Assembly (NCBI RefSeq): GCF_000150275.1
Contig: NW_002060945.1
Span: 6,073,246 to 6,137,245 of the forward strand
Direction: 5' to 3'
DNA from: Trichoplax adhaerens
Lineage: Eukaryota > Placozoa > Uniplacotomia > Trichoplacea > Trichoplacidae
DNA length: 64,000 bases
Shown here: one piece after another, positions 12,237-25,879 of the stretch
How the letters are laid out: every line of letters begins with the position of its first letter
Position numbering within the stretch: position 1 is the first letter of the stretch
Program-made: the position numbers and the translations under genes
Notes under the pieces: model-generated
The model's input: only the letters and a program-made list of their open reading frames with translations
Databases searched by the model: none
What the model was told of the DNA's origin: nothing

Positions 12237-14828
12237 TTAAGTCTTCGTTACCATCCCAACAACGACGGTAATATCATCTATAATTCCGCCATATTCAATA
12301 TCAAGATCATCTATTATTTTACCACCAGTTCTTCTGCTATGGCTGGGTGCAATCCTAGATAAATTGTAGAACATAAAGGTAAATCTACATTAGCAAACAC
12401 TATAATCATTCTATACGTGTAATCTCCAATTAATAATACTGTAATAACAGCAATATTTAGATTAGTGATTATCATTAGATGGAATAAGGGGTTAAAATAT
12501 CTATACAATTATAATCATAGTAATAAGACACAATTGCTCACCTATCAGGCCTACTAGCCAATTGATAAGCTCTACTACAAAGTATACGAGCAGCACCAAG
12601 AGCGTCATTAATATTCTAAAGAAGAAAAAAAGATTATACCCTCGTATGTAACCTAATACAGCAATAGCATTTCCACGTAGAAGAGGTAGCCAACGTTGCT
12701 AATGTACACGTAAATACTGTATATTTCACCCAATATAAAAAGAAGAGGCATACAGAAATTGTAAATACAATAGTTGATAGGTTATTGTTATTGAATTAGC
12801 TGATATACACTTTTTAATCACTTACGTGCATATCATTTAACTCTTCTATCAATTCTTCATCATATAAATTATCGATAAAACCATCAGTTGCAGCTATTAT
12901 ATGATCATTTTCTTTTAACTCAAATGTGCTCAAGGTAGCATCGGATATTCTATAAGGATCATCAAAGGTAAATCTTTTTTAAATCGCTATACTAGACCGT
13001 AGCCTATCTTCTAATCGTATTATAATCGTTTAAATAGTTCATAGACTATTTACTTAAAAGAGTGTAACTTTAGAATATATGATTACTTCCCTGGATTAAC
13101 TTACTTGCTAGAGATTGTTGTGTTCGGCGCCGACGGTGGCACAATAGCAAGTTGATATGGCGCATCTCTTGAGTATAACTGATAATTTGGTGTGTGCAGT
13201 AACTGCGTATCTCTCACCAAATAGAAGCTACTATCGCCCAACGTTAACGATTTCAATGTTCCTTCGAATTTATTTAATATTAGCAGACAAACAGTCGCAC
13301 TCCCTAAGGATAATAAAAATTCACGATGCTATTAGATTATCCAAAATAATGTTAACGGTCAAATTTTAAATCGTTTTTAAAGGATAAACTATCTCTAAAA
13401 AATAAAAAGAATAGGGCAAAATTTACAGATTAAAGATACAGCAAAATCAACTATACTGTACAACCGATACGTATAGTTATTAACCGCTACTTGAGCAGTA
13501 GCAAATATGACATTATTAATTTATTCATCACTGGCTCTCATGTCATTAAATGATTGAAAAATATCTAAGATTATACGAGGACTAAAAGTACAATTTGTAT
13601 GAGATTGAGTTAACTAACTAACCTCCTTCCACTTGTTTATCATGTATCAGTTTATCGTAGCTATCATTCAACAAAGATAACGGATCGCTGTATCCCTTGG
13701 TCATCATCAATTGATGACAATTGTCCATTAAAGTTGTTGGGAATATCGTAGGATCATAACCTGCAGATCTCCATTGACCAACGCCATCAGCAACACCTAT
13801 ACAAAATACATCATAAACACTTCAAATAAACGCATCAACGGTCGATAACTTAATGTATCTATAAACATAAGTCGATTAATATAAAGGAGCAGTTGGAGAA
13901 TTACTGAAATCATAGCAGAAAATTGCTGCTAATGAAATTGCATAGTAACGATTATTCAAAAATTGGGGCCCATGAGTTAAGTGTAGACTGGCTCACTGAC
14001 TAACTAACTAAGGGATTCATAATCAAGTCAACTTGGCAACTATATCACTTGTTTATGACAGCAATCTCACTCTCGAGGAGAACTACAATGCAATAAGTAT
14101 AATACTGGTGGTAGACCTTCGCTATTGCACTTTGAATAGGTGCCGTTTTACAGGCATTACAGTATACTATCACAGGTTACAACGCTATAACAGATCAGCT
14201 TTGATAAACGTTTCTGTGATGATATATTGAACGGCGAAAGATTAGAGCTTTATAATCGACTAGAACGCTCGCTTAATGATGTCTGCATACGCCTCAGACG
14301 GATGAAACGATTTTTATATCATTATACTGCAATCTGAGTCCACCTGAAATGATCGTGTATCATCGCCTAAAAGCAATGTTCATAAATACCCTTATGTAAT
14401 CTTTCATATCAAGTAGTCTATGTTAATGTCTACTCCATGATCATAAAAATAATAATCCTTGTATATACATGCATATACACATATCATTTCAAATCACGGT
14501 GACAAATAATACGAGTGCACAGAGCGCGGCTCATTTTAACAAACAAGATTGACCAACCGATAGCATAGTAATCTCCAGCGTCAGCCAGGAAAAATGCATC
14601 TTCACACGGCCGCTTAAGGACACGAGGTTTAGAATCGCCACCAGCTAATACATCAAATTTTCTTGCTGGCGACGTTCTTGTATTCGTTACGAGTAGTCTT
14701 GATGTGCTTTTAATCCATTGATCAGGTTGTTTATTGAGTAATCTTCTTAGCGTAGACGATAACATTTTATTGATATCTACAGATAACGATCGGAAAAGTT
14801 GATGAAAGTATTTGAGGTAGTTTACCAA
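12237..14828 (-). CDS. PPTC7: PPTC7-type PP2C protein phosphatase (mitochondrial)
   Basis: Metal-dependent Ser/Thr phosphatase of the PP2C family. Exons (complement): 14558-14828, 13623-13796, 13105-13303, 12826-12973, 12542-12615, 12237-12354; in phase, 327 aa (human 304). The N-terminus is rich in Lys, Arg and Ser, and residues 1-50 could act as a mitochondrial presequence, as expected for PPTC7. PP2C motifs are in order: CEDAFFL (the GDDACF position), then VADGVGQWR with its metal-binding Asp, the GSATVCLL strand, LGDSSFYLVR, AATDGFIDNL and the final DDITVVVGMV. The tail lacks the longer QFACDNGLNVRGGKPDD segment in its human form and reads IDDLDIEYGGIIDDIT instead. Vertebrate PPTC7 acts in coenzyme Q biosynthesis and mitophagy control; whether that holds here is inferred from family only. 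Confidence 0.92.
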
Positions 14829-15082
14829 GCTATGCCCCCTACGACATCCGGCATGAGTACATTACTCTTTTTATAAGCCAATGTCTGGTAAGGCTGTCAA
14901 TCGTTTTCTATCTATTATACTATAATCAATCGCTCCAAAGTACTCTAATCATGTAATATGGATGGGTTATATCCTTCTATCACTAGACCAACAATTTTCC
15001 CACAATATCCACCCTTTCCATCAACACCGGACGATAATTATGATGTCTTCAAAAGTGGTACTTCGCTTTGCACGTGACCTTA

Positions 15083-15230
15083 CGGGAACAGTACGTGAAG
15101 TACCGTGCTGTAACTGCGCTACTTTACAGTACGCTATCCACAGTACTGTACGGTACTGGATTATACTGTACCACCATGGTAAAGACCAGTGAGGCGCCGT
15201 GGTACAGTACAGTACAAGTACTGTAGATGG
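15083..15230. repeat. GTAC/TACAGTAC palindrome cluster near PPTC7 5' end
   Basis: Dense short palindromes such as ccacagtactgtacggtac, ggtacagtacagtacaagta and gtacgtgaagtaccgt. They lie about 250-400 bp upstream of the PPTC7 start codon. The same motif family recurs at 29.6-30.7 kb and 47.5-48.5 kb. Confidence 0.8.
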
Positions 15231-15923
15231 ATGCTAATCAGGTAATACTATCTTACTTACTATCGTAATAACCCTACACTATTTGGCCACCTTGCTAGAG
15301 GCAGCGCATGAGCAATTGAGCATGACAGGAAACAACTGGCTCCAATAGTCAGTACGTACAAGGCGACAGCGATCATCATGGCTCCCTTAGCTATTCGACT
15401 GGAGGCAATCAACATGGCCTACATACTACTGTATCAATTATATTAGTACTAGTCATAAAATCCGTTGTTCTATTCAAGGTTCATGTCTATTGAGTTTATT
15501 TTCGTATTTACTTGCAACGACAACATACAATAACTGTCATTAGATATTTTGGGGCGCAATTCGTGCTCAATGATTATGCAAGGGTATCAATTCTACAGCA
15601 ATTATAGGGTGGGAGTGGGATAACTAGTACAAAGCCGCTTGTTACACTTGGCGTAATATGTAATTCCTTGTTACTTTACTTTTTATTAATTAATTAAGTA
15701 ATAATATTATTGAATTCTATCTGTCTTTCCATAGTTATGAGCACTATTTCAAGCGAAATGTTGCATGCATATTATTATAATAAATTAGACCTACAGTCCT
15801 ACATTCGTTATACTGTATACGTATGTACTTGTCTCTTTACATCATAGACAGTACATGATATTAATTATATTACTTCGCATAGATGCTTATCCATTATATA
15901 ATACTACGCAGAAAGCGATACAT

Positions 15924-16350
15924 CATGATATATCACCGGTTTACTGTATAGTGATACATTATGTCGTAATTAAAAGTCGCTCTATCAACATCCTTTTTAC
16001 ACGCTATCGTATAAATTAGATGATAATACATTGTGTAGCAGTAATTGGCGACTGAAGAAGGCCTACATGTTACTGTATTAATTATATTATAACACTATAA
16101 TATCATGCACTATGATATGTCACTTGTATACTAGAGCGCATTATGTCGAGATCGAAAGTCGCTCTGTCCAATCTTTTTACATGCGATCGTATAAATTGGA
16201 CGATAATGTCGCAGCATTATAAGATAGCAGGCGTACAGTATGCTGTATACTGAGTCTAGAAATAAATTGCGTCAGAACCAAAAGCCGGCCTTTTAATATT
16301 CTTCAACACACTCTGCATACTACTGTATGAATTCGATGATAATGCGAGAA
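15924..16350. repeat. Diverged tandem repeat, about three copies
   Basis: Shared blocks in order: atgatatatcacc, cattatgtcgtaattaaaag, tcgctct, ctttttacacgctatcgta, taaattagatgataat (15924-16030). These recur as atgatatgtcac, cattatgtcgagatcgaaag, tcgctctgtcc, ctttttacatgcgatcgta, taaattggacgataat (16111-16210). A more decayed third copy (about 16230-16350) has gcgtcagaaccaaaagcc and gaattcgatgataatgcg. Confidence 0.75.
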
Positions 16351-17532
16351 CACTGTGATATAATGTACATAGCAGTAATTTGCGACGGAATTGAAAGCCA
16401 GAATCTTATCGGTTAGCATTGCAGTCTTTCTACTATAATTAGAAACCGATCAACTAACCAATTCATTAGATAGTTGACAATCTATCATACGATGTACCAG
16501 TAAAGCGCTACGATGTAGCAAATACCACAATAGATACCAACTACGACAGCTGTATTACTTTTTCATACTTATAGTACATTGTAGCAAGGAAGAGAGAAAT
16601 GTACGGTAATTCTATATTTATTCGTTCATTAATTTGTTATTATCAATTGACTCGGAGATAATTAATTAATTAATTAGCTAGTTATAGGGTTATTAACATC
16701 AATACATATCGTACGCTGATGCCACCTTACATGGATTAATTATTTTATATGGGCCGTGTAACTCAAAAATGATGAATCAACACAAAATCAATAATATAAT
16801 TAATTAACGTCAATGTTTCAATACCCATATTTATTTTATACATGAAATTAAATACGTTAAAACTGAGATAGATAGATATTGCAATTATAAATCAACCCAT
16901 TTACATTATCATTCAGAGACATGATTATAACCAATACACCGAATGCTCGAGCAATGACTAAATCATGCCTACATTTGATCATATTGAAATTGAGGTACAT
17001 TGTACCATATATTGTAGTTATGCAAATCGAACATATTTACGTCTCTCATTGAAAGAGAATTATTATGATAGATGCACGGAGTAAGCTGTAACTAAATTAA
17101 TTAATAAAATAAGATATGATAGGTTACAAGCTCATCACAGATACCACATTCTGCACCGTATAATTATTCATTCATTTGTGATACGGTGCATAGATTTGAC
17201 TAGTTTAATTAGCTAACAAGACAATTTTAAGGTGTATACAGTATCAATTGATACATCATTCTTTTTCCTTGTCGATCATAACAACAAGAAGATTTTACTT
17301 CATTTTATAAGAAAAGTTTCAATTCAAGAAGTTCATATCTAAAAATATCTTTACTTCCTATATACGAGTATACACGAACGAATATTACCTATACAGCATC
17401 ATATAGGTTCGCACTATCGCATAGCAATAATCGCTATTTACAGTAAAAAAATAGTCTCTACATGAAGAGAATATTCACTTTCTCCGACTGTAACAGCAGA
17501 GTAATTATATAAATCTATAAGATGAAGATAGC

Positions 17533-20526
17533 CTACAAATATGTTAGCTTATTTCCTTTAACGGAAACTAAACTAGTCTCATGGATCACAGTATCATTAG
17601 GATGAGAATGATTTAATGAATCATGATTACGTGTAACCACTTTTGTTGTAGGTCTCGATGCAAATGGAACCGTTGCAACATTACCGAAATCGCTGCTTGA
17701 TGCTAACACTTGTTGTGATGTTAAACATTCTCCTAATACCTGATCAATTTCTCGGCCTACAAGCCGCGGACTACAATAAGCTTCTGAATTTGACATTGCT
17801 TCAATCTGCCTAGAATAGGAATTAATTCGAGACGTATTCCACAAAAGTTGCTGACTTCGAGACGATGATAACGATTTTTCATTTTTAGATTCTATATCCT
17901 GCATTTTCTTAGTCAAGTTTAGTATAATTAAATCATCAGGTAATGGCTCTCGTTTGGGGGATCCATTCCTAAACTCGTTACTGTGTATTAGCGTTGATGA
18001 TAATATTTCTTCCTTATTCTCAGATTGGGTATCTTGATACTTCTGTTTCTCAGTCATTCCATTAATTCCTTTACGTATTGTCGATTTTGGTAAGGTCTGA
18101 TTATAACGGATAGATGATGTACTCTTCGATTTACCTTGATCACTTAGCTTTATTTTCCCCAGCGATAATGATGTTATCTTATCACTACTAGCTGATGTAG
18201 TTAAAGATTGCGATAAATCAGTCAGCAATTGAGGATGATGTAAATTGTTACTGCTTTTCCCTTGAATAACAGGTAGGGGTGATCCAGGTTTATCAGGTAG
18301 TAGAATATTATTCTGGCTATCGATAGCTACACTGTTACTATTTATATCTGTTATAGAAGGTGGTATAGGGCTTGCCAATATTGGTACCTCTTCTTCTTGT
18401 TTACTTGGCTGATCATTATCCTCATCAACAGGCGTTGTCGTTACTGCACGATGAAAACTATCATGACTAATGTCACCATCATAATTAACATTTGGTATAG
18501 GATGTGTAAATACCTCGTCATTAGAATGGCTCCTACTAGGATTAATAGACAGCGTTATATTACTGTTATTGGTATTGGACCGTACTCTCATCTGAGAAGT
18601 TTTCTTAACGTAATCGCTGTCATCATCTGGAATTTGGCTTCGTCGGCTGATACTTCTATCATCCAGTGTTGTTGGAGTAGCAGTAGGGCTATCATAGATC
18701 CACGGATTAACTGTATCATTATCATAATTTTTGTCCTTTTTTCGCTTATGATGCTGTACCTTTCTATTTGAGCGATAAGCATTATTACGATGATATTGCC
18801 GAGATATATACTGGTTAATGGCAGATTGCGATTGATTCGCAGCATAATATTGGTAAAGGTTATTATAATAATTGCTAGTCATAGATTGTTGATGTTTCCG
18901 AGTTGGAGTACCGTGAACGGGATATTTAGGCGACGATTTTGCTTTTTCCTTGGATTTATCGCCGAATTTTAATGTTCCTAATGAATAGCGATCTATATTC
19001 CCGGTTAAAACCCATCTTTGCTGATGTAATTCATAATTGTAATGGTCGGAAAGATCTTTTGTAGTGTTTGTTTGATTTTGTGATGGTATCCGACCCTCTC
19101 GAGTTTTCTGCGACTGTCGAGACCGATTGTAATTCGGCTGAAGATCAACGGACTTACATAGTGCCGGTAAATAGAAGAGGTGATTACCAAATGAGTTTTT
19201 CGGTAAAATGAACTAACAGCAAAGAACAAAAAATTAATGAGTGAGACAATTAAACACAACTATCTTGTAATCGATCTCTATCTAGAATTATTAAACGAAT
19301 GAAATCGACATATATCTCAATAACAGCAAACCCTACAAATACTCGTCATATTATTATTTGTATTACGGTACTGTTTTAATGTTTTAAAGCAAATTTCTAT
19401 TTATTCCATTAAAGTATCAGTACGTTATCTAGCGATAATATAGCAAGAGATGGAGTTATCGTATAAAGTCTATAGGACATTATATTGAACCTAATCTGCA
19501 TCAGTATTTTTCAACGTAAATATCATCTTATAATTAGAGGCTAAATAAAAACGTTTGAGCTTTGCTCCGTAACTGAACTTACGTTATCGTTCATTCCTTC
19601 TTGCTTTTGCGCTAGACGAGAATTGACAGGGCTAGTGTTTGGTTTATTTAAATAAATACTATTCATATTATTATCGTGATCATCACTAAACGAAATCATG
19701 ACTTCCTGATTATATATAGCAGGACTTGTACTTGGCTTCTTATCATAAACATTATTCCTCATTATTTCATGGGTAGTTGCGGTTAAAAGTTCTTTAGATT
19801 CTACAGAATTTGTACTCAATATTGAAATAGGATTAGTATCCTTTTCATTGTTATTATTAGCATCAACTGATTGATTTGACTCTATAGGATTTTCAGCAAA
19901 TACTTTAGTGCTTGTAATGGTGGAATTTGTGGGGTAATTGCCATTAGTGAACGGAGTCTGGATACGATCTGAATCTTCTTGACATGATAATTTTGATTCA
20001 TGAGAGATAGAATCTGTCTGATTTTGTTGATACAGCTGACACATTGCAACTTCATTAAGAGCTCTAAAATATAAGTATAATAATTTAATAATTAACCAAA
20101 ATGGAAACTTGCTTAAGGAATAAAGGCCCTAGACAATAACGCATGAACATATAGTACTACAATATTAACTAGCTTCATCAATTATATTCCGGCTGTAATT
20201 AAGTTGTATTGATTCCTTTTCTGTACCTCTAGTTTCTAGATCTATTATTAGTAGTAAATGTAGTTGCTATGATAATAATTCTAAACTAAAGTTGTTGCGC
20301 AATAAGACAGTTATGAAAAGAATTTATGTTTTATTTACTTTGCAACATGATCTGGAGATTGATTTTGAACGTACCTTTCATTCATGAAATTTGATGCCTT
20401 ATTGGGCGTCTGCTTTTGATTCCGTTTTCCTCTAGTGGGCATTCTTGATTGGTTGCGATTTGATGGAGGTCTTGGACTCAATCTTTTCGCTTCAAGAATT
20501 AATTCACTATTCATTGTAGCAGCCAT
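17533..20526 (-). CDS. Unrecognised low-complexity Asn/Ser/Gln-rich protein, 3 exons
   Basis: I do not recognise this gene. Exons (complement): 20339-20526, 19583-20063, 17533-19212. Donors are GTAAAT and a strong GTAAGT; acceptors are TTTTAG and GTTAG. Phases join cleanly to give 782 aa starting MAATMNSELILEAKRL. Most of the protein looks intrinsically disordered and rich in Asn, Ser, Gln, Asp and Thr. The best candidate for a folded or conserved segment starts exon 3 (FILPKNSFGNHLFYLPALCK, then a stretch ending QQRWVLTGNIDRYSLGTLKF at roughly residues 224-300). A Tyr/Asn/Gln-rich patch (SNYYNNLYQYYAANQSQSA) and basic clusters (HHKRKKDK) follow. The 1,680-nt open frame in exon 3 supports real coding in this stop-rich DNA. 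No signal peptide or membrane segment is seen, and function is unknown. Confidence 0.75.
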
Positions 20527-23500
20527 ATTTGGTTTAAAATGGTAGTAGATATATAATAACCGTTTTATAGAGGAATTATTTCACAGTAGTTAGAATGTAA
20601 CTTTTTCCAAATCACGGTCCGTTGTCGACTTAAGTAATTTCTTTCTTTGATGTTACGCTGCTGATTATCAATATTATACCAAATCCAGCGTTGGAAATTT
20701 TTAATTTCATTAATCTTAGTATTAAGTGGTTAATTCTGAAGATACAAAGAAAAAAGAGTTAATTTGATTAATTAGTTTTTGATAGTCGAATTTTTGGTAA
20801 ATATGATATTATGAACAATAGCAAGAATATTAAGCGAGAAGAGTGTTTAATTTAAAAGCTGGAATACAAGCCGATGATGACATTAGAGGTAATCAAAGTA
20901 AGGTCGTTACTGACAACATTTTAAAAATGATAGTAGCAAACTGATTTCCAACAGCAGAATTAAGGCTAACTTTTTGTCGTCGATAATTACGACTATCTAT
21001 AAGAATAACAGTAAAATTGGCCTCTTCCAGTTCTAATTTATCATAAAGTCGTTATTTAAACTATAATAAAATCAAGATACAAATGGATATCGTATAGGAA
21101 CTAACGATATTAAAGTACATAATTGTTAACAGTTATCCTAGTAGCCTTTAATTCATATCGATTGACTCTTACACCTTCATGAAGGTCCTTATAATGCAAG
21201 TTCATCTTGAAAATTTACATATTAGTCAACTTTGTAAACGATCAAAGCGTTTAAAACCTACTATAACAGAACTATCGTCATGTATTTCATTACGGATCAA
21301 GTAATAGCTTAACTATCATTACGGAGACAAAAAATATTAATTCTGGGTGGCAGCTATGATTTAACCGATTGACAACATAGGATAATAAGCTGTAAAGCAC
21401 TGCAGATCTACACAGAGTGTGATGTCATCATTAATTATTATTGACGAAAAATCTTTTTAAATTCACGATGTGAATAATCCAAATCATCTTAACTATATCG
21501 AACTTTAGATAAGGTTTCAGTTATACCGGTAATCACTCATTTATAGCTTAATGATTGATTTCTTTCGAAGGATTTTCACGACTATACTACATTTCTATCT
21601 CATCCATTTTGTAATCCCTGTCTATTCTTGTCATTACTTTGTCATGGTAACGGTTCAATGGCGACAGTCAATAGCTTCGGTTATCTACTATACAAGGACT
21701 GGTGCATGAGCCCGTATTCTATATTGTAGTACATCGTCCAATTAAACAGTTAGAATTGAAGTACAAGACGATACTATTTTGATAGTCAGTGGGAAGGAAA
21801 GACGTCCTAAACCCATTTCCTATCATAATAACTAATAAGTTATTGGATGATAATACACAGATATTAGGAAATGCTGAAGTAATGGTAAAATTAAATTGCT
21901 ACATAGCTAGTGATAACTTCTTCCTTATCGTAAACTACGTAATGATTTCACTATGTTGAGATTTTTTTTAAATACTGGATATAAATGAACAAGCCAAGAT
22001 GGCAAATGGTGATTTAAATCAAGCATAAACAGCTCTGAATATTGTCTGACTTTTATATAATTGTTATTGCATAAAATAAAAATTCAATTGATCGCTATCC
22101 AGCATCGTTTTAATCATGGGTAGACTCTTGCACATTCAAAGTAGTCAAATCTTATTTCTTCATTATTTTGTCAGTTTTTTTATCCCACATTTATCATCGT
22201 TGCGACATAATAGAAATCACGTAATAGAAGTTAAAGCCTTATTCTTTTGGCATGTTCTTTCTTACCACTTGCTGGAAAGCTTGAGTAAAATAAAGATAAC
22301 TTTTTTCCGAGCGAAAAATTTCTTATGCACTATCTAACCTAAATCTCTAATGTTCAAAAAGAAAGCCAGCAAGATTTAGATATAACCTAGAACAACTTCA
22401 AGTTGGAGTGACTACTATACATCGCGTATCTATTACGAGATATAATTCGTATTTAAATCGTATAAAATGCGACAGAAATTACTACTTATTTTTATCACAT
22501 TATGATATAAATTGTGATAACCTAATGACTAAAATTACTATTACAGCAGTCGACTGCCGTTTTATTAAATCAGTACAAAACACTACACTAGCTACATATT
22601 GTAGGATATTGATAGTTTTTAGTTTAGTGTATTTACCATTATATTGCACCAAATTCAAAAATTAGAAATAACAGGTGGAACAACTATGTTACTTCAAATA
22701 GAATTGAATAAATCCAGCATTCTTGACCGCTAATTTCCTCTAGTTATAAAAATCGACTAGCCAAGTTTACGGTGGAGTCTATGGACCACAAAAGTGTTAA
22801 AATGTTACTATGTGGGCACAGTTAAGACAGATATGCTTTATAAGGATAAACGTCATGGATGACGATGGTGATGGGACAAAAAATATAATTGCGTAAAAGA
22901 ATGAAAAGAAGAGAAAACAGAACGAGATCATCAATCACCTCTAATAAAATTAGTCAATAAGTAGCAATTGTAGCAATTGTTTTCAGTTGTCATTTGCATA
23001 CAAAGAATAGATTATTCATAAATCCATTATAGTACTTATTGATTCTTGATTAGAATAGCTTATAATAAATTTTAAATTAAGATTTTTGCATAGACATAAA
23101 AGGAACTATTGTTTGCTTTAGTTTAAAACTGTTGATTATAAAGAAACTACTTCTCTACCATAATGGATAACTTATAGTATACTGAAGGCAAGATCGTAGC
23201 TATATGTAATTTATCAATGGCATAACTATAGAGTAAAAAATTATTCATATGTGCTGTTTGAACAAAAATAAAGCTAAATTAATTTGCAATAGGTATATAG
23301 TAAAATAAGCTTATACGCGATATGGGTACAAAAGTGATCATCACGAACCTACGAAATTGAACTGATGAGATTACTTTATATGAGTCAAATTAGACCAATT
23401 AAAGCTAAGGTCATTAAACCCAGCTGAGAGTTAAAGAATAAATCAACCATAGGTGCACCGTTGCAAAGATGATAATATTCAACTAGTAAACAAATTAAAT

Positions 23501-25780
23501 CATTATGATAGACAGTTCAGAAAATTTATGCAATTATGATATTGAATTTCACCTATTCACGGCTTTCTTATAAGTCTGCAATAAATAATAATTTCAAAAA
23601 TAAGCTTTATATATTTGTTTTATACATCATTTGCTTTGTCTATTCCTACTGTTTAGGGACAAGCATCTCCATATTTAGTGCAAATACATTCGATTTTGGG
23701 CTATAAAGAATTTAAGGAGCTTTCAATCATTTATATTTCAATAAATGTTTTCGCAAAGATTTAGCGGCAGTATTATTAACCGTTTGTACAACATAGAGAT
23801 AATAGCCAAGTGCGCTGTTTAGGATACTCTGTATTCTAAGAAGTTATACTTTGATGGCTATTCTAATTTATAGCATTTACGACTTGATAGGGTAACTACC
23901 GGTACCGTATACTCGTATGAGTATTAAGACATAATTATCTTTCACTTATCCTATTCTATGCTTGTTGACTAATGAGATATCGCAAGCAATTACAATATAT
24001 TACGTGTTTCAATCCTAATTTATTCCCTACCCTCAGCGAAGCGAATAAGAAATTAACCAAATTTTCTATATTTTTATTTTATGGATGAGAATAATTTGAT
24101 ATTGGATCAATCAATTGATTGTTAATTTTATATACCGCACTTCAATGATTGGATTTTGATTAAGATTGAGATCAAAAGTAAAATCAACGTTATGTACTAA
24201 TATACAGTAGACTACTAGATACGACCGGTTATCTCCGACAATACTATAGTACAGTATAAGCAGCGAATAATCTCCTACCCGTATTTTCTTTTGGTTAAAA
24301 TGAAGACTGAAAGTAAAGGAATTAACGTTTTGTTGTATAGTATGATAATTATTATGCTCCCAAGTACTGTGCCGACTTGATACAATCCAACTTTAATATA
24401 ACTATCACTACTGCTTTAACTATCTTTTGATCTCGAACCTTTGTAACTTATTATTCAATGTTGAAAGATTAATGAATATAAGTTGCTCCTAGAGCTATTA
24501 TAAAGGCAAACGAGAAAATGTATCAGCATATATATGTTGTTTTGAAAGAAAGGATTTATGCAGTACGTAGTTGCTTTCTGTTAACGGCGTACAGTAGGAT
24601 TCACGTAATGCATTCATTTTACTGTATTCGATATAAGTTATAAATACAGCTTCTAAAATGGAAGCACGTTATGCATGGTTATTTTAGGATGAAAGAATTC
24701 ACCTTAGTTTGCAGTTAATTTATAAACTTGCTACAGTACTAACAATTTTATATTACCTCCGAGTTGTCATCAATCACTGACGAACAGACCAAGTTGATAA
24801 AGCATACTGAATTCTATATTGCCATACGTATTCAGGATGTTCTCACAACTTTACTGACTACTACAGTATATGTGTGCGTACTATTCCATGGGATATGCAG
24901 AGATGCTCAAATAATAATAGTAGACTTCCTAAATCAATAGGAAATTGTTCCACGCTGCAAGGTGCTCAGCATTCTCTCCTGAGATGACTCATAAAAGTTA
25001 AGTCGTAGGATTCTGCCGCTTTTCTTCTTTATAGTTCCATTATCATGTAACAGAATGTGAGCACTTCTTAAAATTTTTGGCGGTTATAAGGAAGTTAATA
25101 AGGATTCTAGCGCAATATCTAATTTTTAAATTTCAAATAAATTACGAGTTAATTTTCTATTAAATATAGCTTTGACGATTACTAATTTCGTGATGGAAAC
25201 TGGAAAATATTTTATTGTCAGAGTGCAGACATTGATCATAATACATACAAATATACTATCATATTTTAGATGCATCTATTAAATAAGTTGATATTCATGA
25301 AGGAGGATAATAAAAATGAAGGACAGCCATGTCTGGAGTTTTACGCCCTTTTTTTCCCAAAAAGTATTAGGTAAAACTATCACCTACAGAATTCTATTAA
25401 ACGCTTTTTCAGGTGAAAGTTTAGTTCCATTACTGCATTGAAAGAATTTATATCCTGACTTGTGTATATACGTGTGCGCATACGGTATCATTTATACAAC
25501 ATGATAACAAATTGCTTTCGTCCTATAATTAGGGAGTAATTTCGCTACTACGGTATTAACATAGACTACCTTTACCTTCAAGTACATACATCATATCAGT
25601 GCAAGGATTTTAGAACAAGATTTCAATCTTTATCAATATGATTTCTCAAGGTTTCAATATCATTTGCTATACGAGCATATTTTTAGGTTATCCTATCTAG
25701 AAGTCCATATTTTACAAATATTATGGTTTATGAAAAATACGTTGTTGGCAAATTTTTCTTTACTCATTACAGACGCAGAA
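20527..25780. other. 5.2-kb gene-free region
   Basis: AT-rich DNA between the unrecognised gene's start and the SBNO 3' end. Open frames are at most 85 codons (for example 22116-22337 and 22408-22665), with no family resemblance and no matching splice-linked neighbours. I see no RNA gene or clear repeat. A small GTAC element (actatagtacagtataag) occurs near 24241-24260. Confidence 0.55.
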
Positions 25781-25879
25781 TTAACTGTCATCGGCATTTC
25801 CTGCTAAACATTGATCTAAATGTTGATTTATAATTTGATTGCTTGTATTTGATGGAAAACAGTGATTACATACAGGGCA
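25781..25879 (-). other. UBZ4 (Rad18-type) zinc finger at SBNO C-terminus
   Basis: Residues 1212-1235 read CPVCNHCFPSNTSNQIINQH then LDQC: C1212-x2-C1215 ... H1231-x3-C1235, with FPS, an N before the H and the HLDxC ending. This is the Rad18/SPRTN/WRNIP1-type ubiquitin-binding finger. An acidic stretch (SDEDSADESDD) precedes it. Confidence 0.9.

Larger units (their letters stand above)
14829..17532. other. Intergenic region upstream of PPTC7 with GTAC palindromes and a satellite-like repeat
   Basis: This 2.7-kb stretch has no convincing ORF. The part nearest the PPTC7 start holds a GTAC-palindrome cluster (15083-15230). Farther out lies a diverged tandem repeat (15924-16350). The rest is AT-rich and featureless to my reading. 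Confidence 0.6.

Noticed and set aside
18397-18972. Several ORFs on both strands around 18.4-19.0 kb
   Set aside because: Shadows of the 1,680-bp exon of the unrecognised minus-strand gene, whose splice phases fit.
22116-22665. ORFs of 73 and 85 codons in the gene-free region
   Set aside because: No family resemblance and no splice-compatible neighbours; within chance length for this DNA.
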